This document shows positions 36,523 to 49,106 of a DNA stretch of 64,000 nucleotides, piece after piece. Made by a program: the position numbers and the translations under genes. How positions within the stretch are numbered: position 1 is the stretch's first letter; every line of letters begins with the position of its first letter. Source of the stretch: Fasciolopsis buskii. Lineage: Eukaryota > Platyhelminthes > Trematoda > Plagiorchiida > Fasciolidae. Below the pieces are notes generated by a model. It was not told the DNA's origin. It saw only the letters and a list, made by a program, of their open reading frames with translations, and searched no databases. Location: assembly GCA_008360955.1 (NCBI GenBank), contig LUCM01002218.1:62001-126000 (forward strand). The letters run 5' to 3'.

Positions 36523-37684
36523 TTTTGTGTGCGTCTATCATGACTGGATTGATTAAGGAAACTGCTGCCGCAGTACCCATCAGTTTATGTGTGCTCTCGT
36601 GTGCGCATCCCGGGCTGTGTGATGTTGCCCATTTATCCCAGAGATTTAAAGAAAGTATTACATGGGACATGGATTTCTCTTACCCCCGTTATTCGCATCA
36701 ACAACATAAATGAACATATCCTACATTTGACAATTCTGTTCCAGTGCCTATCTGACCACGAAAGGCAATCAATCTCAATCAACCTGAACTCGATAGAAGA
36801 GGAACTACGTTCCTCGTCTACGAGATCATTTGACAAGATAGTGCGCCTTGAGAGTACTACGGAAATATTGGTGAATCAAATAAGTGGAATAATATTTAAG
36901 AAAGAGTTTATGGATAAGTGATCAGCAGTTTGACAATCCAAAGTTGTTTCATCCATACACTCGCGCTGAACACCAATTCGGGGGGATGACGTAATGTAAG
37001 TGGGTTGGTTTGTCATTAATAGATGTCATCTTTTTTTACGTTTGACTTTGTAATTTTCTTTCTTTCCTAACTGCCTATTATGTGAGAAAATCCAAAACGT
37101 TCATAATGATAAATGGACGTGTATCTTCAGCTAACAAGAAAGCAAGTGAATCCCTAGTTGTAGTTGTGATTCGCACCTACCCGCCATATTCCGCTTAAGG
37201 TACACCTACATCAAAACACGCCGAGATAGGTTTGTAATGGGTGGAGGCAATAAACCAATCGTTATTTATTGCCAAATATAGTATACTTGCATGTGACGCC
37301 TCTCATCAACCGACTAGTGTGAGATAGTAAATTACATGCTATCATGCGGATGGAAGGCAGCTGAACACGCATATAAACAAGTACCAGCCCAAGTTTCCCA
37401 GATTCATGCTCTGGTAATTAAAAAAATGTAAATCCAAGCTTGTGACTAGTTACTTGGCATGATGATGTGTCTCGTATTCGCCGCGGATTATATAGTGCTT
37501 GTTTTGCGTCTTGATGCACATTTCCATGCGTGCACTTGCGTGTACTTGTATGACAGGCATCTCGTAGAATTACTTTATGTGAATACTTTCTCCGCCCAGT
37601 TTTCGACCTGTATTATCATAACGCGAGATTGCCTGCGGTTGGCCTTGGGCATGTTTTACCTTCAAACGACTAATATGCGCGCCT

Positions 37685-37901
37685 TTTTGGTTCTACAAGT
37701 GGAAAAAAATTTGAGTCATCTTCCCACATCTTTACAATGAATTTTAATCTGAGTTGTCGTCCACCAAACATCTTTGGTGTCTAAGTCTTATCCTAAACTC
37801 AAAGTGGGTAGTGGAATGTATTGGCCACTCTGTGGTATGCTACTCTGTTCATATCGACTATAGGTGCACCGGCTTGGGATATCTTCAGCAATCCGCATGC
37901 C
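37685..37901 (+). repeat. Recent inverted repeat, left arm (217 bp)
   Basis: Matches the reverse complement of 38956-39171 with about six differences (five substitutions and a one-base indel), near 97% identity. The arm ends with an exon-like segment: after GGGTAG (37809-37814) a frame reads WNVLATLWYATLFISTIGAP and onward, ending at CTAG|GTAAATTG, a possible donor. The plus strand is thus potentially a membrane-protein exon. Confidence 0.85.
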
Positions 37902-38955
37902 CTAGGTAAATTGAAGGTCGATTTGAATGCAATCTACGGAAGGTATATATATGAAAACGTTCGGGTGATTGGTTGGCTTACTGTAAAATCCTTATCACGT
38001 TTTTCGCCCTTGTAGGAAAAAACACTCCCGTAGAAAGACTTTGCAAGTAGACTTTTTTCATTTAAAGCCCGCATTCACTGGCATGTACTCGTCAGTCTTT
38101 CCTAATATCCCTCACGCTGACCAGTTTTTGTCATTGATCATTATCATTCGACATCCCTTTTTCTTCCAGTCCGCATCCGTCGTTGCTTTTATTAATTTGC
38201 ACAGAAAACTCACGTCTAAGTGCTCAGTGGACCTCAACACCAAAGCTAACTTTCTGATGCGTGGGTAATAACATTACCATTCCTCGAATGTTCGCTCTTT
38301 GTCATGAAGCGTGTAGATATGCCTCATTTATAACTGCAGGATCACTGAAGGTCAGTCATTCAGTCACTTGTCCTTCAGTCATTCTGTGTCCACCTCAGAT
38401 CATATACACTTCAACAATGTTGCTTGCAATTATTCTGTCACTTGAATTAGCGGAAGCTCTCTCTCTCCAGTTCCTATTTGGTCTGGCCATGTGAACTCTG
38501 CATCACCTGATTATAGGTTCTTGTGGCTGAAAGAATTAATGTTTCGTCTAGCTGTAGAATTTTGAATGAAAAATCCGGAAAACTTAAGGTGGGCAGAAAG
38601 CCTATCAACTAAAATCGACTCTAACGAGTAAAGGAAGCAATATTCCAATAATCTGCAAGTCTACTCTCAAACTGAACAACTTAGCGATGATAAAATGCTT
38701 GATGGGAATCCAATCGATTTGCATTATTCAGCCTAACAATGATATTGGAACAACAATAACGGAGTACAAAAATTGTCGAAAAGGGATATGGGAATAACAA
38801 GGCAATTCAAAGGAAATCATCGAAACTAGTAACAAAAACAACAATGGCCAATCTGAAAACTACGTGAGTAATTTACTCAGCTAACCGATAAATTAAAATC
38901 TAAATGATACGAATTCTTGTAAACGAACAAGACCAACAAGATTAGTAGTACCTGC

Positions 38956-39171
38956 GGCATGCGGATTGCTGAAGATATCCCAAGCCGGTGCACCTATAGT
39001 CAATATGAACAGAGCAGCATACCACAGAGTGGCCAATACATTCCACTACCCACCTTGAGTTTAGGATAAGACTTAGACACCAAAGATGTTTGGTGGACGA
39101 CAACTCAGATTAAAATTCATTGTAAAGCTGTGGGAAGATGACTCAAATTTTTTCCACTTGTAGAATCAAAA
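38956..39171 (-). repeat. Recent inverted repeat, right arm (216 bp)
   Basis: Inverted copy of 37685-37901 with a spacer of 1054 bp. The exon-like frame is kept open, and the copy ends at GCAG|GTACTACT, again a possible donor but with different intron sequence. The repeat stops within a few bases of this junction on both sides. Confidence 0.85.
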
Positions 39172-39179
39172 CGGTACTC

Positions 39180-42100
39180 ACATTAAACGTTTGCACGCTA
39201 GTACGTTCTTGTTTGGCTCATTTACGAAAACGGTGACTTTCCTCCTTCTCTTATTCCGCGCAGCTTTATCCAGTTCCGGATTCGTGAAAAACGACCATCA
39301 AATTGATTGTCGATGGTTCCGAAGTTCAATCTAATTCCGACAACATTCGCTTTGACAAATTTACTCCGATGGGAACTGGTAATTAATGACCAGGTATATT
39401 CAACCGAGTTTTGGTCATTTCACCATCCTACTCCGTCTCGCTAGCTCCTAACATAATTCCCAAATTCATGTGGCAAATTTCTCAGTTGGGTTCTCATCGA
39501 TTTGTTTGAATGTTTCTATGCCACTTAAATTTTTAATGTGCCTATTGGGACGCGAACTGAAATTTCTGTCATTTCATGTGGTACTTTTGTAATTTCAACT
39601 GGAGCTAGCGGCCAGGTCAAAATGTACTGCTTGATATGGGGCAACCAATCATACCCGTAACTCCACTAATTGTCTATCCCATGATCAATCAATTTAATGC
39701 TGACTTACCCTATGGGAGAATGACATTCATTTTGATAATATTTGAATGAGTGGGAAGTTTTATTTCGTCCTAAACGTTGACTGTGACAGGAAAGAATGAT
39801 CGAGATGATCGAGGGTCAAATGCACAGGCAGACATGTTAATACCACTGACAAACATGCGCACTCGCAGATTACCAGTGTATGAGAGTGATGTCAACTGGC
39901 TCGTGACGAGTACATTACTGATGAAATGGTACGACGGATAACGGAGGTTATCTCGCTAGGTTGAATTTCAGATAATTCTTCCTAAAAGTCACATCGTACG
40001 GAGACTTGTAGAGCATTGAAACGCACTCAATTTAATTCAATTGTTATATGTCGGAAATCGGGACTTTTCCACGTGATTTCAAAGTAATGAAATGTAACCT
40101 CAGTGTAACTGAACTTATGTATTCGAGATATCTTTCGACTGTATCTTCGAGGTGCAAGGTAACTCGAGTCTTGCGAATTTTATGAGCACTCAATGCCTAG
40201 AAATAGGCACGTAAACAGTATGGATTAAACAAGTGATTGAATTTGGGATATTGGATTTCGGTGTACTACATGACTTCGAAAATATACAGATATCTCTAAT
40301 GAGCAGACTCCTTGTGTTTCGAAAGACATCCCCAATCATGTGATAACTAGTGTACTTAAAGATCGTCTGCCTTAACCCCGAGGTGCCACCTTCCGATTTC
40401 TACTTTTTAGTGTTCCGTACCAATTCGATGAGATTCAATGCTGACAAAGAAGGTGAGGTTTGGAGAATGCGGACTAATTTGCCTCCTATCATGTGACCTA
40501 GTAGTGAACGACAACGCGCATTATAACATAAAGCAGTAAAGGAGTATGCGGGTTGGCCGTTATTCTTGACAAATTACATCAGCATACGATCTCATTTAAA
40601 GCCTCAGTTCCAGTGCTCATTGCGCTATTCATATGTGAATTTCTTCTTTTCCCCGTTTACCTGTCACCGAAATGCGATCTCGACTTCATTTTGATGTTTT
40701 TCCACAGTTTCCTGAACAGTGAAAGTTAAAATTAATTCCATCTACCCATGCTATGATTTGACTTAATTCCTAGCACTATTTCCGATTTTTCGCAAACGAA
40801 AGCGGACGAATTTGGGAATACCTGCTTGTCTTTCTGAGACTGTTCTTATGAATACATTCGAAAGATGCCAAATGATTTGAACTTGATGCACATGGTCTGG
40901 TGTCTGTCGAGGGTAACAAAGTACGCCAATCTCAGTGCTCTCACAGAATGTGCTATTTGTCACCCGCAGTGTCCCTTTGACTTCGATTTACAATAAACTA
41001 GTCTATACTTTCGTGCTGCATCATATGCCATGCTCAAGGATTAGTAACGACCATTACACAGAAAAGAGTACATTTGTTCTCGTTGCATGGTAATTATCAG
41101 TCTTCATCTGAAGCCGTTTTTTTTCTATCTATGCAGGGTATTTGATGCATCAGTGCATGATATCACTATTATGATAATAGCTCGATTTGTTTGTTTGAAC
41201 TTTGATAACCCATCGTCTGCTGCTCAAACGTGCTCGGACAATTGAAGGGTCGCAGAATTCGATCAGGACTGGTTGCTTTTGTACATCCGATACAACTATT
41301 AGCTTGTCACGGTAGTGAACATTTTGGTGCATTTCTGAAAAATTACAGCTTCGAATCAATCAACCAAACTGAGAAATACAGAAAATGGCAAGTCGATCGT
41401 TTGTATATAATTCAGTCATTGTGGATGGTACTGGATGAATAAGCCAGGATGAATTTAAAAAAGGTAATTAGCTACCCATTTAAAATGTTTATTTGTGAAA
41501 GATTCTAATCGGTTTGGACAAACACGCTGGCTAGCTTTGTGTTCTGGCGCACGCTGTTTTCATTTAGAAGCCACAGAGTCAATCGTTAGAGCAGAAACAT
41601 TGGAGCAGTCAACGACTTGTCACAGAATACTGTTGCGTTTATCAGGGAGTCACCTGAATTGTCCAAATGATACACTTCTCATCGATTACTAATGAGAAAA
41701 ATGTTTTTAAACTATCAGTATCCAGCCTAAAATCTCGACGAAAACCACAAAATGATCCTAATCTCATGTTTATTCAGCGAATCCATTTTTCCCCAAATCC
41801 CAGAACCCATACCCATCATAACAAACAAAAAAGTAGAAAGACAATTTCGGATGGTTAGATGTTTAATAGTTTGTCAGAAGAACCGACAAATAAGAGATGC
41901 TGAATACACCAGTGGACCGAATGATCTGGTCGTGCATTAATTTTGCCCGAGTGTGAGTAATAAATGTGATGGTGATCTAGGATGAGAAAGATTAAGTTCC
42001 CTTAAGCAGAAAACTGAGAACTTAGCTAGCTGTTGTGTGAAAACTACTCAAATTGATTAACTTACTTGCGTTGCAACAATCGTTTTATGGATAAAATAGT

Positions 42101-44120
42101 CATGCATGTACGGTAAAAGTGACATCCCCTCCCCCATTCTCACTTTTGTATTATGAGCTAGGCCATGACAATTCATTTGGATTTGTTCGGTTCTGCGAGT
42201 ATTCCCGATTCAGTTCGAGTAACACTTTTTGACCCGCTATTCTAATCCAGTAGAATTTCAAGAATATGACTTGTCTTTGCGCTCATTTGGTAGACGATGG
42301 CAAACGGAATTTGACCATGGTCTGCCCAATGCTTGAAACTTCTTGGTCTATGTTTATTTCTTATCTATGCTTCAACTAGCTTGGGTTCCGTGAACAACTG
42401 ACTGTATGCCTAAAAGTAAAGCAGCACATCACGTGTACGGAAGGAGTGTTATTTCAAATCATCAAACGGTAAGCCTGTCTCAATCACACCGCGTCGGTTT
42501 AGTTTCACGCAGTTAGTTGATTTTTCTGATTGATCGGAACAAAGGAAATAAACGGACTGAAGTCTAGAGGTGGCACGTTTCGTCTTTTCACCCTCATGTC
42601 GTCTTCGGTGCATACCTGGGACTATAGCTAACCGCTGTTTTTCTGAATGATCTCTATACCTTTTTCAACCGATTTGTCACTGCAAGATCGGAGGACCTGA
42701 ATACGTCACGAATTTGTCTTAAGAGTTGTCTAAATGTTCAGTGGATAGTGGTTCCCAGTAGCAAAACTTATTCAAGTGTGGTCGAATCCGTTGCGTCTTT
42801 TTTTCGTACACATCAGCTTGTTGGATATAAACGTAACTAATTGCCATTTTTATTCTTCTAATTGGTCATTTATAAAACCTGCAATGGGTCACGTAATGTG
42901 ACTTGTTAAGAATGGTTAAAACGCACTTTTGCTTGGTCCTGATAAGATGCTGCTTCTGTTTCCCGCAGCTCTTTTAGACTTCTTTTGTGTTCTGACCGGT
43001 CCGAGTCCTAGAAGCGATTGAGGGAAGAACTATGTGCCACGAGCCGCGCATATGATTCGCGAGTAAGTGAATAGCACCATTCTAGTAGTCATCCATTAAT
43101 AAAATAGGAACAGGCTCGGTGAATAAGTGACAACAAACAAACGGCGGAAATGTGGACAGCATGGTGGGTTTTAATCTGACGAACATCCTCTGTAAAAATG
43201 CCCCAAGTCTGTTGGTGGTAATATGCGTTAGCGAGGGTCGCACACCGAAGAAATAACCCCATTGTCCACTATCGTTTTCCACTGACCCGACATGGTTTTA
43301 CACCTGCGTGAACTGCTCGGCTGTACGCCAATCGGTATGGAATGGTGCTGCTGCTTTGCAGTTCCCGCCTGGCTGCATAACGGTTGGAAGTGCATTCTTG
43401 AATAAACAAGCCTACTCTGGACTAAAGGGACGAGCAGTGCATCAGTCGGGAGATAAACCAAGCCCATCAACGAACAATGAGTAGCGTGAAGAAATATTCT
43501 GGTAGAGTTGGCATTGTGGAGTGTACACTGGAACCTTTTTCGCTGTGGATCATGGCTCAGAGGGCAAAAGCTTTGTACCACAGCAGCGCAATATACAACT
43601 GTTCAGCTCTTAATATACCTTCGCTTGCTTATTTAATGCCATTGTAAATTGCATATAGATTAGTATCTTTGTTTCGCACCAATTTCAAACCTATACCGTT
43701 ACCTTGGTGCACCCTGTAGATAAAGGGCTCCGAGGCGCATCTCAGTCTCTACTTTCAATCATAGTTCACCAACCCAGGCTATCAGAGATGGTCACACGAA
43801 AGTTTGCTCCACCCTCACTGCTACTGAAGTAGAAACCCCGTGCGCTGCACTCACACAAACGCACAATCTCCACTTTGCACCAAACTGCTCGTTATCGATA
43901 TCACGTCCATTGATCCAATCAAAGCTGTACACGAGCGCGAGCGAACGCATGCAAAGATTAATGTGGGGACGCATAGACTAATCCCCGAAAAAATCCCCTG
44001 GTTTGCTTTGTTAAGTGCACATCGTACAGCATGTCTTCTCGACTGACACCAACTTTTTTTTTCTCGTGCATCTCGAGAATTTCAGCTGCATGTCCATTTA
44101 GAATTGTTCGCCAATGTTAT
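39180..44120. other. No gene recognised
   Basis: Open frames at most 117 codons (43228-43581, minus), with no domain seen. 41495-41940 has three short plus-strand frames with no coherent exon structure. Confidence 0.4.
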
Positions 44121-44127
44121 ATCTTTG

Positions 44128-44289
44128 ACTTCCTTTATCAATGAAACAACAATGTACATCAATTTTCGCGAAGATGGCCACGACCAGGAAAGCGCTGCCA
44201 AGTGGAGAAGTTGACCGGCGGTTGGAGGATTCAAAACCGCGACATTCATGTCCAAAGGCCACGAAGTTATCCGTTTGGCCGCCGCCAGA
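44128..44289 (-). repeat. tRNA-derived SINE-like repeat, family A, copy 4
   Basis: Minus-strand copy with a clear A box (TGGCCAAACGG read as TTTGGCC...), tail complement AATGAAACAACAATGTACAT and head complement TTGACCGGCGGTTGGAGG. The B box is mutated (TTTTGAATCC). Confidence 0.75.
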
Positions 44290-46030
44290 ATTATACAATA
44301 AGCTTCTATCGATTTTGAGTCTACTAAACGGTTGAGACGCAAAGTTAAGCTGACCCAATGGAAAGGACCCTAGAAGAGATTCAACGCAGCTAGGCCCGTC
44401 GAAACAAACTAGTAGTAAACACCTGGAAAGTCTTTAGACAAGGGGTGGGGGGCAGAATAATTCTCCCAGCCATGATGTTCATAGTGTGGCAGTCAAAGTG
44501 AATCTGGAGTTTTGCAGCTCCGTTTGTGATGACGGGGACGAACTGGATAGCCGAGTTCATTGATTTGAAAATGCCATTTCTATATACGGTTAACCGAAGC
44601 TCCACAGCACATCAAACAAACAAACAACAGAGGAAAAGTTACGCGAAACACCGTCAGCCGATTTAGTTATTCATTCACTATGAATTCTACAACTGGTAAA
44701 CATTTTGTCATCATTTTCTTGTCTAATTGGTTTTATCCTTTATAGTTTGTGCAGCGTGTTTGATATGATGTAGCAGTGAGGATAGATTAGGAATTGGCTG
44801 TTCCTCCAACCTGCTTTCTCTCAAAGTTTTCTTCTCTCCAATGCATATTTTTGCTACTCAAATTCTCGACAAGCACTCCAGAAGTGATCAGAAATACAGT
44901 TCAAATGGCAATTCAAAGGCGTTATTTTGAAAGTATAACCGAAATGCTTTTTCGTTTCTCAAGCACTCTTTAGATAACTGAGTCTGGTGGCCTTCCCATT
45001 GTGGTCAACTTCTTCGTCAGTGGCGCGATATTCGAAAATTAGCCCAAAAAAGGAAACGGAAGAAATTTAGTGCTCAGAACTGGAATCTCTGAACTTGTTG
45101 CATTGACAGAAGTTAGCTCTTTAGAGGAAGCGGTCTGACTGTTCCAACTTGAACTCGAAAGGTAGTCAGTCGGTAACAATGCCCACAACATAGATAGTTC
45201 AAGCTTATAAACCCCAAATGGCAATTGCCCAGGTGTGACAGTAATTCGTCCATAATCCAACCCTCTGAAGAATCGCAGATATTTGGTTGACAACTGTTTT
45301 CGTAAAACGTCCCGCTGCCAAGAACCTCTATCAACAGTCACTTACTTATATATAGGGTATGATAAAGCAATCGGTAATCCAGTTGGCGCTAGCAATTCCA
45401 TTCTCCATTGTTTGCTACAGACCACCTTAATTTTTCATTGGGCACGCACAACAATAACAACAACAGCATGTTCTCCAGAGTGTAAATAATTATGAGCTTC
45501 ACTTATTCCGATTGCATAAAAAGAAACGTAAAGGATTTAAGCACAATAGCCATTACACCAGCATGTGCATATTTCAAAATGACAGATTAATGTCAAATAG
45601 TGAATCAAAAATGGTTACCTTAACAAAGAAATGCGAAAATCTGTTAACCAATTGTCATCAGTTCAGTGTAACTGCCAGGAATTGACGGCCGTGGAACACC
45701 GATTTGTTCAGTTTTTTATCTAGCTGCATTCAGCGCTCATTCGTTGCTATTAGATCAACAAAATGATCGGACACGCAGCTGATTCATAAAAATTTAGGAG
45801 AAATTGATTAGAAGACAGATCTAGAGGAAGTGTATTTATAAGAAAGAAAGTATCGGTTATTAATGATTAAGAATCATGAGTGCATTTAAATGAAAAAGAC
45901 AACTTCACTGTCAATAGTATTGAAAGTTGTTTCTAAGATGAATAAGACATAATTGCCTTGCATGGCTATTGCATGTAACTCGCATTGTGTTAGCCACTCT
46001 TCGTTACGTGGCAATATTACATTTTTTGGT
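44290..46030. other. No gene established
   Basis: A minus-strand frame at 45039-45341 contains ITVTPGQLPFGVYKLELSML. This superficially resembles the start of the last REJ-domain strand in polycystin-like proteins (PG.LP.G.Y...L). Neighbouring exons were not found and the other frames are also open, so no gene is called. Confidence 0.3.
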
Positions 46031-46035
46031 TTTAC

Positions 46036-46592
46036 CTGATGTGACGTTTTCCGCTAAAGACGATTTGCCGTTAAGCTATGCGAGTTCTGTTCTCCAAAAC
46101 AGATTATTGTTCGCGGTAGTATAACTGTCCTCCGGTACGTTTGTCCTGTATTCCTTGAGACGATCAGAGCTACCGAATACCGTTCAGTCGGTTTTCCACG
46201 ATGCATAATTGGCACCCAGATGAAATCAGTTGGCATGGTTGGATTGATTTTGCGGCTCTCGAATTCGTGCACTAATTCACTTGTCTAAAACCTTAGTTAG
46301 TTTGCTCACGTTGATGGCAGCAATTTTTGAAGTCATAAAAGAACCAGCTCTGCTTGTTGAATCATACGACAGTTGTCTCCATTCTCGCTTCTTGAAAACG
46401 AGTAGAAAATCGGAATACTTGTGTTTTCCCGTTTGAAAATTGCACAACCACAATAAATAGTGCCAATTTGATGGCAGAAGCATTTGTGGAGTTCTGTACC
46501 ATGTACTGAGGGAGAAGTGACCCACCATTTGATCCAAATTCAGATGGGTTTTTCTTATCGCACTAGGAGGTGTCACCTTTTAAAACATTCAT
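46036..46592 (-). pseudogene. Pseudogene E: broken two-CUB family copy
   Basis: The minus strand carries family exons read across different frames. After a TTTCGCAG acceptor (exon from 46592) comes CDKKN-PSEFGSNGG (like YCAEKLPPSPFESKGN of D), then LLPQYMVQNS and AIKLAL. It runs straight into GKTQVFRF with no intron, as in D (TEQVFKF). A one-base shift follows near 46376, then STSRAGSFMTSKIAAIN and a GTGAGC donor at 46309. A second segment near 46175-46036 reads VFGSSDRLKEYRT, NVPEDSYTTANNNLFW, then a stop, and ends TCAG|GTAAAA like the other exon 4 copies. Frameshift, several stops, a deleted start of CUB 1 and lost cysteines show it is dead. Exon 1 and the tail exon were not found. Confidence 0.8.
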
Positions 46593-46599
46593 CTGCGAA

Positions 46600-48800
46600 A
46601 TTGATTTAGTTCTCTGTGCGTCATCCATAGCCCCTGCATGAATTTGCATGGACTGGCAAAGAGTAATCATTTGAATATTTTACAAAATATGGGATACTTC
46701 ACTCCATTTATGTTAAGTCTGTGGAGACTAACTTGATCCTCTAGGCATTCGATGACGTAAGTGAGCCTGAACATAGTTTTTATATTGCGCACAAGTCATA
46801 GGAACTGTTAAGTAATATTCAAAACTCGCAACTTCGAAGAAATCATGACACATTTGTGTTGCAGTTAACGATCACAGAAAAGTAATTATTGGAATGTTAT
46901 GGCTTCATCTCGAAACCCAGTAATCTATCCTGCCTCTCGTTCCTAATAATTCTAGAGAGATAAACTAAGTCCAACAGAGAAATCTGTTTTATTAATCAAA
47001 ATCGAATTGCTTATATTGATCTTCAATGACCAGCACTCAGTGATCGATTCTTCTGCAAGCCGATCAGATCTTGCGTTGTTCATTGTATTGCTCATGATAT
47101 GGTTTCACTCACACTACCGATTGACGTAACCCATACGATGTTGCCGCATTCACAGGCGCACGTGCAACCATGATAGAACTCACCAACGGCAGCCTGGCAG
47201 GCTTTTGGTTTGATTTGCAAAAGAGTGTAACATTGCTTTCAAAGTTTTAATTTTGCCTCAGAAAATGAAGGGAAGTAAATAATCATTAGTTCGCGAAATG
47301 TGCTTGGCATGTACGTCTTTTATAGTGTCACTTTTAGCATACGCAGCCGAAAATAGAATTGCGCATCCTATGACATACATTCAAAGAATCGTCATTCCCC
47401 TCGAAGGAACACAATTCCCGGATTTTAGGGCCACCATACCGCCCTGACACGAACCTTGTTAGAAAAGACAGGAAAAATGGTCGGTATGCGCAATATTAAC
47501 TGTAGAATGAGGGTTGTTCTTAATCTTTTCACCACGTGGCAGTTAATATTATTTCACAAGGAGTTCCGGTGGTTATTTTTGAGCTGAGGATTGGTAGAAT
47601 GCCCTTTTTTGACCAGGTGGAATCTACGAATGCACAGTAAAAATAGCGATATTTACCAAGTGATGACTCTCTTCCAGCGGGACACATTCAAATAGGAACC
47701 ACAGGAACCACGACACTGTCGCCAGATTAAACGTCTGACAAACTACGAGCAAGTTATCAGAGACAGTAATTTGTCTACCTAATTTGTTGTCTTCACTGAA
47801 GTGGATGAAGTGGGAACATGATGAATTTCGGTACCAAACAAGTCGTCGTTAAATACAGGCAACCTAAGTTTGGACTAAGCACATTTAAAAATTAGAGGGA
47901 CCTATTGTTAGTCTGGGATTACCTTGGAGAAAATAAAGCAGGTATTTTTACAGTGTTTGAATATGGTTTAAGAACGCCAATACAAACCAACCAATTTTAG
48001 CTTTAAACGTCTCATTGATCGATTTTACGCCAATGGAAAACTGGACAAGCCAAGCTGCTACAAAGACTGCCTTGGATATTTTGCCTATTGTTGTTTGCTT
48101 ATATTAACAGTGATTTGTCGTGGCCTGGATAAATAGAATGCCCAAGGATTGTTTCGTGTCAGAATTTCAATCTTTGTACACTCTACAACAACTTCACGGG
48201 GGACGCCGCTATGTCGACACAGATGTTCAACAGATATATGGATGCGTTCACGTTATCCCGTTAGTAGATCAGATTCATAGTAGACAGACGGAGAATACAG
48301 TTGGAATCGAAATGCTGGTATGGACAATGGGAGGGCAAGTATTTTGTATGCTTCACCTAAATATACACCTTTGGATTAGTGAAACTTACCGTCGACGTAA
48401 ATAGGTTTCGAAATATCTCGGAAATTGTTGTATGGAAAAAATTTGATAGAAATATGTCCAGGGAATTATTCTCAATTGAATAATGTGTACAACTTTGATT
48501 CAATTATATTCCTGTACATGTTTTTGTGAAATACCGAAAGCAGGATCTTTGTACTCGTGGATAGAATCATTCCGTATTTTTGTTGCACTAACCATCTGGC
48601 AACTGTTGACAACAACACAGTTTGTGGTATCTGAAATAGCCTGAGTAATTCATGTCGTACATCAAGGTGTTTATATATGCAATCAGTAAAGTGTAATGAA
48701 GTGTGGACGCAGAATAAAGGAAAAAAAACGCACATGTGCATCTTGAGAAACTTATTAAATGGAAAACAAAGAAAGATGTAATTACCTCTTGCCAAATTCA
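46600..48800. other. No gene recognised
   Basis: One 94-codon plus-strand frame (48120-48404) has no domain or splice support. I looked for exon 1 of pseudogene E here and did not find it. Confidence 0.4.
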
Positions 48801-48818
48801 TCTGTTGGCAATGATTGG

Positions 48819-49106
48819 TTATATCGGACCTATTCGCATGCAAATAGATTCCATTGCGGACACGGCTTTATTCATCACACCGTCAAACACATTCACGCTT
48901 GCGGCACGTGAATGCGGTGATATAGGGATCGAGACGTGGTAGTGCATGGAGATTTGAGCAGATTCGACGATAGGCAAACTGGATAGTGCGTCGATGATCG
49001 ACGAATGGAATTTCTCCATTTCTTGGCTGTGAGCTGTGACGAATAAATCGATGTCATGTGATGACGAAGGCTCGGATTTGGGTAAAATTGTTTCTAATTT
49101 AGCCAT
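48819..49106 (-). CDS. Uncharacterised 95-residue open frame
   Basis: Starts MAKLETILPKSEPSSSHDID and ends MESICMRIGPI before TAA. Composition and codon choice look protein-like: acidic-polar first half, then a helix-prone IIDALSSLPIVESAQ. No signal peptide, membrane segment or known domain was recognised. It may be a single-exon gene or a first exon, with a weak donor (ATAG|GTCCGA) just before the stop. No promoter motif was seen. Confidence 0.35.
   Translation of the reverse strand: MAKLETILPKSEPSSSHDIDLFVTAHSQEMEKFHSSIIDALSSLPIVESAQISMHYHVSIPISPHSRAASVNVFDGVMNKAVSAMESICMRIGPI

Noticed and set aside
46054..46576. Two minus-strand frames of 72 and 99 codons taken as separate genes
   Set aside because: They are out-of-frame readings of pseudogene E; the family sequence appears only when the frame is changed.
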